A stretch of 36,307 nucleotides of DNA from Azospirillum endophyticum (GCF_016595245.1 NZ_JAENHM010000080.1:1-36307), one strand, 5' to 3'. Shown: positions 25,191 to 33,139, counted from the first letter of the stretch. Notes: generated from the sequence alone by a model not told the origin. Numbers and translations: made by a program.

Positions 25191-25271
25191 GGTCGCTCGG
25201 GCGTCGTGGATGGCGGGGCGCTTAGAATGCACGGGAAAGCTGGGCAGGCCAATGGTTTGGGTGGGGAGGCA

Positions 25272-25620
25272 TCGGCTTCGATTGCCCCCACCCTGACCCT
25301 CCCCTGCGAGAGCGCTACGGGATGCACAGATCTCGCGCTTGCAACAATGCATGCAGTCTGGCGTTGAGAAAAGCCCCTCTCCCCTCGCGGGAGAGGGGTT
25401 GGGGTGAGGGGGGCAAACTGAATTTCCCAGGCCTCTGGCCAGCCGCACCCCTCATCCCAACCCGCGGGTCGGGAAAACGCCGTTGGCGTTTGGCCGATCC
25501 CGCCCCGCAAGGGGAGAAGGGCCACTCGCTACCAGAGGATGTATTCCCTTCGCGGATGCGAGATCTGTGAATGCCGTAGCGCGAGAGCGGGGTAGGTTAG
25601 GTGGGGGCAATCGAAGCCGA
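25272..25620. repeat. 349-bp nested-palindrome element with ~64-bp terminal inverted repeats (MITE-like)
   Basis: The left arm (25272-25336) and right arm (25558-25620) are inverted copies, with the outer 21 bases identical in inverted orientation and the inner GCGAGATCTGTG segment also identical; overall identity is about 85 percent with small gaps. Inside are a 10-bp perfect hairpin (25374-25383 with 25389-25398), a 13-bp pair (25399-25411 with 25448-25460, one mismatch) and a 7-bp hairpin (25475-25481 with 25485-25491). No transposase frame is present. Peptides read through it are low-complexity artefacts. No clear target-site duplication was found. It lies between glxR and the glycerate kinase gene. 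Confidence 0.75.
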
Positions 25621-25640
25621 CACCTACACGAGGCAAGCCC

Positions 25641-26525
25641 TCACTTCGACCCGACTTCGTGCCCGGCCAGCAGTTCCAGCGCGCGGAGCATGCCGGAATG
25701 GTCCCAGGCGGCCCCGCCCTGCGCGGCGCAGGCGTTGAACAACTGCTGGCAGCTCGCGGTGTGCGGCAGCGACAGGTTCAGCGCCTTGGCGCCGCTCAGC
25801 GCCAGGTTCAGGTCCTTCTGGTGCAGCTCGATGCGGAAGCCGGGGGTGAAGTTGCGGTTGATCATCCGCTCGCCATGGACCTCCAGGATGCGCGAGGAGG
25901 CGAAGCCGCCCATCAGCGCCTGACGGACCTTGGCCGGATCGGCCCCGGCCTTGGAGGCGAACAGCAGGGCCTCGGCCACCGCCTCGATGGTCAGCGCGAC
26001 GATGATCTGATTGGCGACCTTGGTGGTCTGGCCGTCGCCGTTGCCGCCGACCAGCGTGATGTTCTTGCCCATCTTCTCGAACAGCGGCTTGACCGTGTCG
26101 AAGGCTTCCTGCGGGCCGCCGACCATGATGGTCAGCGAGGCGGCCTTGGCACCGACCTCGCCGCCCGACACCGGTGCGTCGAGGTAGGAGCAGCCGAGAT
26201 CGTTGATGCGCTTGGCGTATTCCTTGGTCTCGATGGGGGAGATCGAGGACATGTCGACCACGATCTTGCCCGCCGACAGGCCGGCGGCAACGCCGTTCTC
26301 GCTGAACAAGGCAGCGCCGACATGGGGGGTGTCCGGCACCATGGTGATGATGACCTCGGCCGCCGCCGCGACCTCCGCGCCGCTCGGGCAGGGGATGGCG
26401 CCCTTATCGGTCAGCTCGGCCGGGACCGGCTTGATGTCGTGGACGTAGAGGGTGTGACCGGCGTCCAGCAGGTGCCCCGCCATCGGGGTGCCCATGATGC
26501 CGAGACCGATGAATCCGACCTTCAT
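25641..26525 (-). CDS. glxR: 2-hydroxy-3-oxopropionate (tartronate semialdehyde) reductase
   Basis: 294 residues, the family length. A beta-hydroxyacid dehydrogenase: NAD(P)-binding MKVGFIGLGIMGTPMAGHLL at the start, substrate loop DAPVSGGEVGA near 117, and the catalytic Lys169 in TTKVANQ. It reduces tartronate semialdehyde to D-glycerate. AAAGGA lies 8 nt before the ATG. It follows hyi by 36 nt on the same strand, and the glycerate kinase gene lies beyond the palindromic element, forming a glyoxylate/glycerate route. Glyoxylate carboligase (gcl), usually in the same cluster, is absent from the window. Closely related 3-hydroxyisobutyrate dehydrogenases cannot be fully excluded, but the neighbours favour this call. 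Confidence 0.9.
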   Translation of the reverse strand: MKVGFIGLGIMGTPMAGHLLDAGHTLYVHDIKPVPAELTDKGAIPCPSGAEVAAAAEVIITMVPDTPHVGAALFSENGVAAGLSAGKIVVDMSSISPIETKEYAKRINDLGCSYLDAPVSGGEVGAKAASLTIMVGGPQEAFDTVKPLFEKMGKNITLVGGNGDGQTTKVANQIIVALTIEAVAEALLFASKAGADPAKVRQALMGGFASSRILEVHGERMINRNFTPGFRIELHQKDLNLALSGAKALNLSLPHTASCQQLFNACAAQGGAAWDHSGMLRALELLAGHEVGSK

Positions 26526-26561
26526 GACTATGGTCCTTTCTCGCGTGATGTTGGGGACGCC

Positions 26562-27356
26562 TCAGGCGTGTGCCGGTTCGGTCCTGTAGGGGGCGAACCA
26601 GCCGAGCCCCTCGTCCGTCGTCGTCTTCGGCTTGTATTCGCAGCCGACCCAGCCGCTGTAGCCGATGGCGTCCAGATGCTTGAACAGGAAGGGATAATTG
26701 ATCTCGCCGGTGCCCGGTTCGAAGCGGCCGGGGTTGTCGGCCAGCTGGACATGGGCGATGCGGGCAAGGTTGGCCTCAATCGTGCGGGCCAGATCGCCTT
26801 CCATGATCTGCATGTGGTAGATGTCGTACTGCACGTAGAGATTGTCGGAGCCGATCTTGGCGATCAGATCCAACGCCTGCTTGGTGCGGGTCAGGTAGAA
26901 GCCGGGGATGTCGCGGGTGTTGATCGGCTCGACCAGCAGCTTGATCCCGGCGCCGGCCAGCGCGTCGGCGGCATAGGCGAGGTTGCCGACCAGCGTGCTT
27001 TCCGTCGTTGCGGCGTCGGCCCCCTGCGGCAGGATGCCGACGAGGCAGTTGACCTGTTTGCAGCCCAGCGTGCCGGCATAGTCGATGGCGCGGGCGACAC
27101 CGTCGCGGAATTCCTGCATGCGGTCGGGCAGGATGGCGATGCCTCGCTCGCCGCCGCCCCAGTTGCCGGCGGGCAGATTGTGCAGGACCTGGGTCAGCCC
27201 GTGCCGGCGCAGCTTCTCGGCCAGCGCGTCGGCGGCGAAATCATAGGGAAACAGATACTCGACCCCACGGAAGCCGGCATCGGCCGCCGCGGCGAATCGG
27301 TCGAGGAAGGGATGCTCGTTGTAGAGCATCGTCAGGTTGGCGGCGAATTGCACCAT
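26562..27356 (-). CDS. hyi: Hydroxypyruvate isomerase
   Basis: 264 residues from the ATG at 27354-27356, with CCGGAG 7 nt upstream. The frame continues upstream, but MVQFAANLTMLYNEHPFLDR is the normal family start. An AP-endonuclease-2-like TIM barrel with the metal ligands expected in LLVEPINTRD, VQYDIYHMQI, HVQLADNPGR and GCEYKP. It interconverts hydroxypyruvate and tartronate semialdehyde in the cytosol. It is the first gene of the hyi-glxR pair, so the promoter should lie in 27357-27632, which it shares with the divergent fadH; no clear minus-strand promoter was recognised there. Confidence 0.9.
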   Translation of the reverse strand: MVQFAANLTMLYNEHPFLDRFAAAADAGFRGVEYLFPYDFAADALAEKLRRHGLTQVLHNLPAGNWGGGERGIAILPDRMQEFRDGVARAIDYAGTLGCKQVNCLVGILPQGADAATTESTLVGNLAYAADALAGAGIKLLVEPINTRDIPGFYLTRTKQALDLIAKIGSDNLYVQYDIYHMQIMEGDLARTIEANLARIAHVQLADNPGRFEPGTGEINYPFLFKHLDAIGYSGWVGCEYKPKTTTDEGLGWFAPYRTEPAHA

Positions 27357-27533
27357 GACCGAACTCCGGTTGCGCGAATTGGCCGCCGGGATGGAGGGGC
27401 GGCCCTTGGGTTGGGAGCTTGACCGCCGCGCAGGTCCTTGAGCCAGTTCGCCGAACGGCTTTTTCACACAGCGGAAAGCGGGGTGCGCGAATGATCACGC
27501 CCCGACGGTCAAGGCGTTCGTGGCGGAACTAAG

Positions 27534-27562
27534 TTGACGCATACGTCACCCTGAACTAGGAT
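27534..27562 (+). promoter_or_regulatory. Sigma-70-type promoter of fadH with overlapping dyad
   Basis: TTGACG at 27534-27539, a spacer of exactly 17 nt, and TAGGAT at 27557-27562. Transcription would begin near 27569, giving a leader of about 64 nt. The inverted repeat TGACG-CATA-CGTCA (27535-27548) overlaps the -35 box and the spacer, an operator-like position. Confidence 0.6.
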
Positions 27563-27632
27563 TCGCGCCGTCAATCATCCGTCTGCCTAGCGCCGCCAGA
27601 AGCGCGGGTTCGATAACCGGAGGAAGCGCCTC

Positions 27633-29684
27633 GTGACCATGCCCGGCTCCCAGCCCTACCCGCATCTGCTGGCCCCGCTCGACCTCGGCTTCACGGTGCT
27701 GAAGAACCGGGTGCTGATGGGGTCGATGCACACCGGGCTGGAGGACCGGCGCCGTCATTTCCCGCGGCTGGCCGCCTATTTCGCCGAGCGGGCACGCGGC
27801 GGGGTCGGGCTGATGGTGACCGGCGGCTTCTCGCCGAACGTGGAGGGGTGGCTGTCGCCCTTCGGTTCCACCCTGGCGCGGCACGGCGCGGCGCGGGCGC
27901 ATCGGGTCATCACCGAGGCGGTGCATGCCGAAGGCGGCAGGATCGCGCTGCAGATCCTGCATGCCGGGCGCTATGCCCACAGCCCGTTGTCGGTGGCGCC
28001 GTCGCGCATCAAGTCGCCGATCACCCCCTTCACCCCGCGCGCCCTGACCGCTCGGGGGGTGGAGCGCCAGATCCGCGCCTATGTCCGCTGCGCCGAGCTG
28101 GCGCGCGAGGCCGGCTATGATGGGGTGGAGGTGATGGGGTCGGAAGGCTACCTGATCAACCAGTTCCTGGTCACCCATACCAACCAGCGCACCGACAAAT
28201 GGGGCGGGCCTTACGAGAACCGCATGCGCTTCCCGGTGGAGATCGTGTCGCGCATGCGCGAGGCGGTCGGGCGCGACTTCATCATCATCTACCGCCTGTC
28301 GATGCTGGACCTGATCCCCGACGGCAGCACATGGGAAGAGGTGGTGCAACTCGCCCAGGCCATCGAGCGGGCGGGGGCCACCATCATCAACACCGGCATC
28401 GGCTGGCACGAGGCGCGGGTGCCGACCATCGCCACCAGCGTGCCGCGCGCCAACTTCGCCTGGGTGACGGGCAAGCTGAAGCAGGCGGTGTCGATCCCGC
28501 TCTGCACCACCAACCGCATCAACACGCCCGAGGTCGGCGATGCGGTGATCGGCGAGGGGCTGGCCGACATGGTGTCGATGGCGCGGCCCTTCCTGGCCGA
28601 TCCCGACTTCGTCGCCAAGGCGGCGGCGGGCAGGGCGGCGGCGATCAACACCTGCATCGCCTGCAACCAAGCCTGTCTGGACCACATCTTCTCCGGCAAG
28701 ACGGCCAGCTGTCTGGTCAACCCGCGCGCCTGCCACGAGACGGAGCTGGTGATCGCGCCTGCCGCCACGCGCAAGCGGGTCGCCGTGGTCGGCGCCGGGC
28801 CGGCCGGACTCGCCTGCGCCACCACGGCGGCGGAGCGCGGGCATGAGGTGCATCTGTTCGACGCGGCCGACGAAATCGGCGGCCAGTTCAACATGGCCAA
28901 GCTGGTCCCCGGCAAGGAAGAGTTCCACGAGACGCTGCGCTATTTCCGTCACCGGCTGGCGGAGACCGGCGTGGTGCTGCATCTGGGGCGGCGGGTGACG
29001 GCCGATGAGCTGACCGGCGCCGGGTACGACGCGGTGGTGCTGGCGACCGGGGTGGTGCCGCGCGACCCGAAGATCCCCGGTCAGGACCACCCGAAAGTGC
29101 TGACCTATGTCGACGTCCTGCGCGGCGCCAAGCCGGCCGGCCGTCGCGTCGCGGTGGTGGGCGCGGGCGGCATCGGCTTCGACGTCAGCGAATTCCTCAC
29201 CCAGGAGGCGCCGTCGCCCAGCCAGGATCCGGCACTGTGGCGGGCCGAATGGGGGGTTGCCGACCCGGCCGAGGCGCGCGGCGGCGTCGCCGGCATCCGC
29301 CCGCACCTGACGCCGCCGGCCCGCGAGATCGTGCTGCTCCAGCGCAAGGCGAGCAAGCCCGGCGCGGGGCTGGGCAAGACCACCGGCTGGATCCACCGGG
29401 CGCAGCTGAAGATGAAGAACATCCAGGCGCTGTCCGGCGTGAATTACGAGCGCATCGACGACGAGGGGCTGACCATCAGTTTCGGCGAGAAGCGCGAACG
29501 GGTGCAGACGCTGGCGGTGGACAGCATCGTGCTATGCACGGGGCAGGAGCCGCTGCGCGAACTGCACGCCCCGCTGGAGGCCGCCGGCATCGCCGTCCAC
29601 CTGATCGGCGGCGCCGACGTCGCGGCGGAGCTGGACGCCAAGCGCGCCATCGCCCAGGGGACGAGACTGGCGGCGGGACTTTAA
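27633..29684 (+). CDS. fadH: NADPH-dependent 2,4-dienoyl-CoA reductase
   Basis: 683 residues. Start is a GTG with GGAGGA 8 nt upstream; an ATG two codons on is too far from it. Residues 1-370 form an old-yellow-enzyme TIM barrel with FMN; the start LLAPLDLGFTVLKNRVLMGS is very like E. coli FadH. Tyr173 (SEGYLINQF) and His259 (GWHEARVP) are the expected active-site pair. Cys341, Cys344, Cys348 and Cys360 form the 4Fe-4S motif, followed by an FAD/NADPH domain pair (VAVVGAGPAGLACATTAAER; VAVVGAGGIGFDVSEF). It removes 2,4-double bonds during beta-oxidation of polyunsaturated fatty acids. No other fad gene is close by. Related demethylating OYE enzymes are the alternative, but the resemblance to FadH is strong. 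Confidence 0.9.
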   Translation: MTMPGSQPYPHLLAPLDLGFTVLKNRVLMGSMHTGLEDRRRHFPRLAAYFAERARGGVGLMVTGGFSPNVEGWLSPFGSTLARHGAARAHRVITEAVHAEGGRIALQILHAGRYAHSPLSVAPSRIKSPITPFTPRALTARGVERQIRAYVRCAELAREAGYDGVEVMGSEGYLINQFLVTHTNQRTDKWGGPYENRMRFPVEIVSRMREAVGRDFIIIYRLSMLDLIPDGSTWEEVVQLAQAIERAGATIINTGIGWHEARVPTIATSVPRANFAWVTGKLKQAVSIPLCTTNRINTPEVGDAVIGEGLADMVSMARPFLADPDFVAKAAAGRAAAINTCIACNQACLDHIFSGKTASCLVNPRACHETELVIAPAATRKRVAVVGAGPAGLACATTAAERGHEVHLFDAADEIGGQFNMAKLVPGKEEFHETLRYFRHRLAETGVVLHLGRRVTADELTGAGYDAVVLATGVVPRDPKIPGQDHPKVLTYVDVLRGAKPAGRRVAVVGAGGIGFDVSEFLTQEAPSPSQDPALWRAEWGVADPAEARGGVAGIRPHLTPPAREIVLLQRKASKPGAGLGKTTGWIHRAQLKMKNIQALSGVNYERIDDEGLTISFGEKRERVQTLAVDSIVLCTGQEPLRELHAPLEAAGIAVHLIGGADVAAELDAKRAIAQGTRLAAGL

Positions 29685-29782
29685 GGGCAGCCCCCGCCCC
29701 CCACACCCATGACGGGAGTAGGAGCGCCTTTGTCACACCCGGATCCGAACGGGGGATGAGCGAAATTGCTTGCCGCGCTAGC

Positions 29783-29799
29783 TGATATATTAGTATTCT
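29783..29799. promoter_or_regulatory. Putative GntR operator upstream of the gntR-type gene (copy 1)
   Basis: TGATATATTAGTATTCT is identical at 14 of 17 positions to the site at 32791-32807 before the TRAP operon. It is AT-rich and roughly palindromic in very GC-rich surroundings, contains a possible -10 box (TATATT at 29786-29791), and lies 32 nt before the regulator's ATG, as expected for an autorepressing site. Confidence 0.65.
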
Positions 29800-29830
29800 T
29801 GGGCATTCGCTTCTGAGGAGGCTGGACGCC

Positions 29831-30667
29831 ATGCCATCGGGCAACCCGCCGGCCAAAACCGGTTCCATCGCGGCTCCCCCGCCATCGACGCCTCCGGCAG
29901 TGCCGGTCAAGGCGGCGCCGCTCCTGGTCCGCCCACCGGCGCGCCGGGACATGCGGCGCGGTCCGACCGCCGCCGACGCGATCCACCGCGACCTGCGGGC
30001 GGAGATCGTGTCGCTGAAACGCAAGCCGGGCGAACCCATCGCCGAAAAGCAGATCGCCGAGGCCTATGGCGTCAGCCGCACGCCGGTGCGCGAGGCGGTG
30101 CTGCGGCTGGCCGACGAGGGGCTGATCGAGATCTTCCCGCAGTCCGGCACCTTCGTCGCCCGCATCCCGCTGGGCGCCCTGCCGGAGGCCGGCGTCATCC
30201 GCAAGGTGCTGGAACGGGCGACCGTGCGCTTCGCCGCCGAGCGGGCCAGCCGCAGCCAGATCGCCGCCTTGCACGCCTGCCTGGAGCATCAGCGCGAGGT
30301 CGATGCGGAGGGCGACGCCGACGGCTTCCATCAGGCCGACGAGGCCTTCCACGCCCAGATCACCGAGATGGCGGGCTATCCCGGCTTCTGGGGCATCATC
30401 CAGCAGGCCAAGGTCCAGCTTGACCGCTGCCGCCGCCTGACCCTGCCGGTCCCCGGCCGCATGCGCACGGTCATCGCCGAGCATGAGGCCATCGTCGAGG
30501 CCATCGCCGGCCACGACCCCGACCAAGCCGAACGGAGCCTGGTGCGCCATCTGGACAATCTGCAGATCACCGTGGACGACGTGCGCAACGCCGCCCCGCT
30601 CTATTTCTCCGGCAGCCTGACCGACGGGATGACCGATGGGCCGGCCGCCTTGAACGGAGCCTCCTGA
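29831..30667 (+). CDS. GntR-family regulator, FCD subfamily
   Basis: 278 residues with GAGGAGG upstream of the ATG. After a Pro-rich, apparently disordered N-terminal extension of about 45 residues comes a winged helix-turn-helix (AEKQIAEAYGVSRTPVREAV, then LRLADEGLIEIFPQSGTFVA), then an all-helical FCD ligand domain (about 120-255; FHQADEAFHAQITEMAGYPG and HEAIVEAIAGHD carry the metal-site His and Asp). FCD regulators usually bind small carboxylates and release DNA on binding. Its stop overlaps the ATG of the dehydrogenase gene (TGATG), and the same AT-rich site lies upstream of this gene and of the TRAP operon, so it probably controls uptake and oxidation of one organic acid. Confidence 0.92.
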   Translation: MPSGNPPAKTGSIAAPPPSTPPAVPVKAAPLLVRPPARRDMRRGPTAADAIHRDLRAEIVSLKRKPGEPIAEKQIAEAYGVSRTPVREAVLRLADEGLIEIFPQSGTFVARIPLGALPEAGVIRKVLERATVRFAAERASRSQIAALHACLEHQREVDAEGDADGFHQADEAFHAQITEMAGYPGFWGIIQQAKVQLDRCRRLTLPVPGRMRTVIAEHEAIVEAIAGHDPDQAERSLVRHLDNLQITVDDVRNAAPLYFSGSLTDGMTDGPAALNGAS

Positions 30668-31704
30668 TGCACACTGCCCGCCGCCGCGTCGGCGTCGTCG
30701 GCCTCGGCATGGCGTCGGCGCCGCATGCCCAGAGCCTGATCGATCTGGCCGGCCGGGTGGAGGTGGCGGGCTGCTTCAGCCCGTCGGCCGCCCGCCGCGC
30801 CGCCTTCGCCGCCCGCCACGGCCTGCCGGTGGTCGACCGGCTGGAGGCCCTGCTGGAGGATCCGGCGCTGTCCGCCGTCCTGCTGCTGACCCCGCCCGAC
30901 ACCCATGCGGACTTGGTGGCGCGCTGTGCCGCCGCCGGCAAGCATGTGCTGCTGGAAAAGCCGCTGGACGCGACGCCCGAGGGCGCGCGGGCGGTGGTCT
31001 CCGCGATGGAGGCGGCCGGGCTGACGCTGGGCGTCATGCTGCAACACCGCTTCCGCGCCTCGGTCGAGCGGCTGGCGGCACTGATGCGGGACGGTGCGCT
31101 GGGCCGGCCGCTGACGGCGGCGGTTTCCGTGCGCTGGTGGCGCGACGCCGCCTATTACGCCCAGCCCGGCCGCGGGATGAAGGTGCGCGACGGCGGCGGC
31201 GTGCTGCTGACCCAGGCGATCCACACGCTGGACGCCTTCGTCGGTCTGGTCGGCCTGCCGGACCGCGTCGCGGGCTTCGCCGCCACCAGCGTCCTGCGCA
31301 GCATGGACACGGAGGACATGGTCGCCGCCGCCCTGCGTTACGGCAACGGGATGCTGGCGACGGTCGACGCCACCACCGCCGCCTATCCCGGCTATCCGGA
31401 GCGGATCGAGATCGCCGGCACCGGCGGCTCCGCCGTCCTGGCCGGCGACCGGCTGGAGGTGCAGCTGGTCGCGGGCGAGCGCATCGTCATGGGCCAGGAC
31501 GGCGCCACGCTGGGCGGCGGGGCCGATCCGATGGCCTTTTCCCACCAGCATCACCGCGCCGTGCTCTCCGACTTCCTCGACGCGCTCGACGAAGGGCGCC
31601 GGCCGCGGGTGGATGGGCGCGAGGCGTTGAAGGTCCATCGGCTGATCGAGGCCATGCTGGAAGCGTCGGGCAGCGGCAAAACCGTGGAGGTCGGCACGCC
31701 CTGA
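30667..31704 (+). CDS. Gfo/Idh/MocA-family NAD(P)-dependent dehydrogenase
   Basis: 345 residues. Rossmann N-terminus (VGVVGLGMASAPHAQSLIDL) and the family EKP motif with Lys98 in LLEKPLD; the C-terminal beta-sheet substrate domain includes GGGVLLTQAIHTLDAF, with the His of the usual catalytic HxxD-type motif. Such enzymes oxidise sugars, inositols or sugar acids. The ATG overlaps the GntR stop by one base, so the two genes are translationally coupled. With the TRAP transporter controlled by the same putative operator, the likely substrate is a sugar acid or hydroxy acid, but it cannot be named from sequence. Confidence 0.9.
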   Translation: MHTARRRVGVVGLGMASAPHAQSLIDLAGRVEVAGCFSPSAARRAAFAARHGLPVVDRLEALLEDPALSAVLLLTPPDTHADLVARCAAAGKHVLLEKPLDATPEGARAVVSAMEAAGLTLGVMLQHRFRASVERLAALMRDGALGRPLTAAVSVRWWRDAAYYAQPGRGMKVRDGGGVLLTQAIHTLDAFVGLVGLPDRVAGFAATSVLRSMDTEDMVAAALRYGNGMLATVDATTAAYPGYPERIEIAGTGGSAVLAGDRLEVQLVAGERIVMGQDGATLGGGADPMAFSHQHHRAVLSDFLDALDEGRRPRVDGREALKVHRLIEAMLEASGSGKTVEVGTP

Positions 31705-31966
31705 CAGATTCTTGCAATTCCGAAGGCCGGAAGCGCGACCTTGCGGAATCCACCACTTTGGCGTAAAGCGCCAGGACCAGGCCGGGCCCCTCTGGCAACC
31801 GTCACCGGTTGCGATGTCGGACTGGGAACATGAAGGAGCGGCCCGCGCCTCGTGCCCCTGACCGGGGTTTTCCCGTCCGACGCCTTCGGCACGGCCCGAC
31901 CGGTCAAGCAGACTCCGCGCGGTCTCTCCTCCGACACTCAATCGTGATGCGAGGACCTGCGTCCAA
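31705..31966 (+). promoter_or_regulatory. Structured leader/promoter region of the TerC-type gene
   Basis: 262 nt without a gene but with several hairpins: 31707-31717 with 31741-31750 (imperfect), TGGCG/CGCCA around 31759-31773, and the 7-bp GCAACCG/CGGTTGC at 31795-31812. Near the start codon, TCCTC around 31927-31931 can pair with the GAGGA ribosome site at 31951-31955, and GGAC/GTCC (31953-31964) forms an alternative hairpin. TerC-family genes are often preceded by the manganese riboswitch yybP-ykoY, but I could not find its conserved core here. A weak promoter, TTGCGG (31741) with TAAAGC 17 nt on, is possible. Confidence 0.35.
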
Positions 31967-32605
31967 ATGACGGAACTATTCACCACCGAGGCGCTCATCG
32001 CGCTGCTCCAGGTCATCATGATCGATCTGGTGCTGGCCGGCGACAACGCCATCGTCATCGGTCTGGCCGCCGCCGGTCTGCCGAAGGAGCAGCGCGGCAA
32101 GGCGATCCTGATCGGCATCCTGGCCGCCACCGTGCTGCGCATCGCCTTCGCCGCCGTCACCACCCAGCTTCTCCAGATCATCGGGCTGCTGCTGGCCGGC
32201 GGCGTGCTGCTGCTGTGGGTGTGCTGGAAGATGTGGCGCGAGCTGCGCGAGTCCCACGAGGAGGACGAGGCGGTCGAGGCGCTGGAGGGCGATGGCGCCG
32301 AAGCGGCCGGCCCACGCAAGACGCTGGGGCAGGCGGTCTGGCAGATCGTGGTCGCCGACGTATCGATGTCGCTCGACAACGTGCTGGCGGTGGCGGGCGC
32401 GGCGCGCGAGCATCTGGGGGTACTGGTCATCGGACTGACCCTGTCCATCGCCCTGATGGGCCTCGCCGCCAGCTTCATCGCCCGCATCCTGCACAAGCAC
32501 CGCTGGCTGGCCTATGTCGGCCTCGCCATCATCCTCTATGTCGCCCTGCACATGATCTATCGCGGCGTCCTGGAGGTGTGGCCGCTGGTGAACGGCCACG
32601 CCTGA
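31967..32605 (+). CDS. TerC-superfamily membrane protein, YjbE type
   Basis: 212 residues with about seven membrane segments. The two family acidic motifs are present: VLAGDNAIVIG near residue 22 and DVSMSLDNVLAVAG near 128, where membrane Asp residues are thought to bind a metal ion. A charged cytosolic loop (ESHEEDEAVEALEGDGAEAA) separates the halves. TerC/YjbE/Alx proteins export metals such as manganese or help metallate exported proteins. GAGGA lies about 11 nt before the ATG and may be masked by upstream pairing. The gene sits between the Gfo/Idh dehydrogenase and the TRAP operon but has its own leader, and probably is not part of that regulon. Confidence 0.9.
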   Translation: MTELFTTEALIALLQVIMIDLVLAGDNAIVIGLAAAGLPKEQRGKAILIGILAATVLRIAFAAVTTQLLQIIGLLLAGGVLLLWVCWKMWRELRESHEEDEAVEALEGDGAEAAGPRKTLGQAVWQIVVADVSMSLDNVLAVAGAAREHLGVLVIGLTLSIALMGLAASFIARILHKHRWLAYVGLAIILYVALHMIYRGVLEVWPLVNGHA

Positions 32606-32790
32606 CCGGCCGGATGGGGGAGGGCTGCGGCGAGCGCTGGGGCTGAATGTCGCACCCACCCCCCTGCGGCGATGCGTGAACTGGCTGAAACCCGCCCCCG
32701 CGGTCACTTTGTCCCTCTCCCCGCCGATCCTGATCAGTTTAAACTCCGAACGGTAGTTGCCGCTTTGAACTTTCAGGGTTGCGCGCAGAT

Positions 32791-32807
32791 TGATATACTA
32801 ATATCCT
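32791..32807. promoter_or_regulatory. Putative GntR operator upstream of the TRAP operon (copy 2)
   Basis: TGATATACTAATATCCT matches the site before the GntR gene at 14 of 17 positions. Its core GATAT-ACTA-ATATC is a perfect 5-bp inverted repeat. The sequence TATACT (32794-32799) inside it could be the -10 box, so bound repressor would block the promoter. Confidence 0.65.
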
Positions 32808-33037
32808 AAGTAACGTGAACGGGGGGGCGGCGCCAAGCAAGCGGGGGCTGAACGAGGATGGGGTCGAGGGCGTAGCCGGTGTCGGCCGCGCAGAATGGAC
32901 GGTTGCGCGCAGCGTCATCGCAGCGCTGCGAAAGCCGGCCGCCATGACATCGCATTCTCCGTGCTTCGCCTGCCACCGGTCCACGGGTTCGTCCAGTCAC
33001 ATGCAGGCGGCCGGTCGTCCGCCCGGTGTGGCCGCCA

Positions 33038-33065
33038 AGTACGCCTGCCAGAGTACGCCTGCCAG
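33038..33065 (+). repeat. Exact 14-bp tandem repeat in the TRAP leader
   Basis: AGTACGCCTGCCAG occurs twice head to tail at 33038-33051 and 33052-33065. It lies about 75-100 nt before the dctP start. It may be a recent slippage duplication or a paired regulator/RNA site. Confidence 0.6.
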
Positions 33066-33089
33066 GTAACCCTGAAAACACCAGAACAA

Positions 33090-33139
33090 GAGAGGCCGGA
33101 CCCCATCGGGCTCCGGCCCCGCTCTCAGGAGGAGAACCT
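33090..33139 (+). promoter_or_regulatory. Hairpin and strong ribosome-binding site before dctP
   Basis: GGCCGGA (33094-33100) pairs with TCCGGCC (33112-33118), extended by GAGA/TCTC (33090-33093 with 33123-33126) across a small bulge. The stem ends directly before AGGAGG (33127-33132), which is 7 nt from the ATG at 33140. The position suggests a 5' stabilising or translation-tuning hairpin for the abundant binding protein. Confidence 0.5.

Larger units (their letters stand above)
32606..33139 (+). other. 534-nt region before the TRAP operon: promoter and long leader
   Basis: No convincing gene. It contains two overlapping palindromes, CTGATCAG (32730-32737) and AGTTTAAACT (32736-32745), the operator-like site at 32791-32807, a tandem repeat at 33038-33065 and a hairpin next to the ribosome site of dctP. 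If transcription starts near the TATACT at 32794-32799, the TRAP leader is about 330 nt, unusually long. Frames within it, such as one starting at 32815, have no protein-like features. Confidence 0.5.

Noticed and set aside
25187..25525. Apparent peptides such as TPTPLPRGERG read through the palindromic element
   Set aside because: Repeat-derived translation products of the kind often mis-annotated in GC-rich genomes; the DNA is explained by the inverted-repeat element.
25272..25620. CRISPR array or insertion sequence
   Set aside because: There are only two terminal inverted copies, no regularly spaced direct repeats, and no transposase frame.
31705..31966. yybP-ykoY manganese riboswitch before the TerC-type gene
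   Set aside because: The conserved core and closing helix sequences could not be found by eye; left as an unassigned structured leader.
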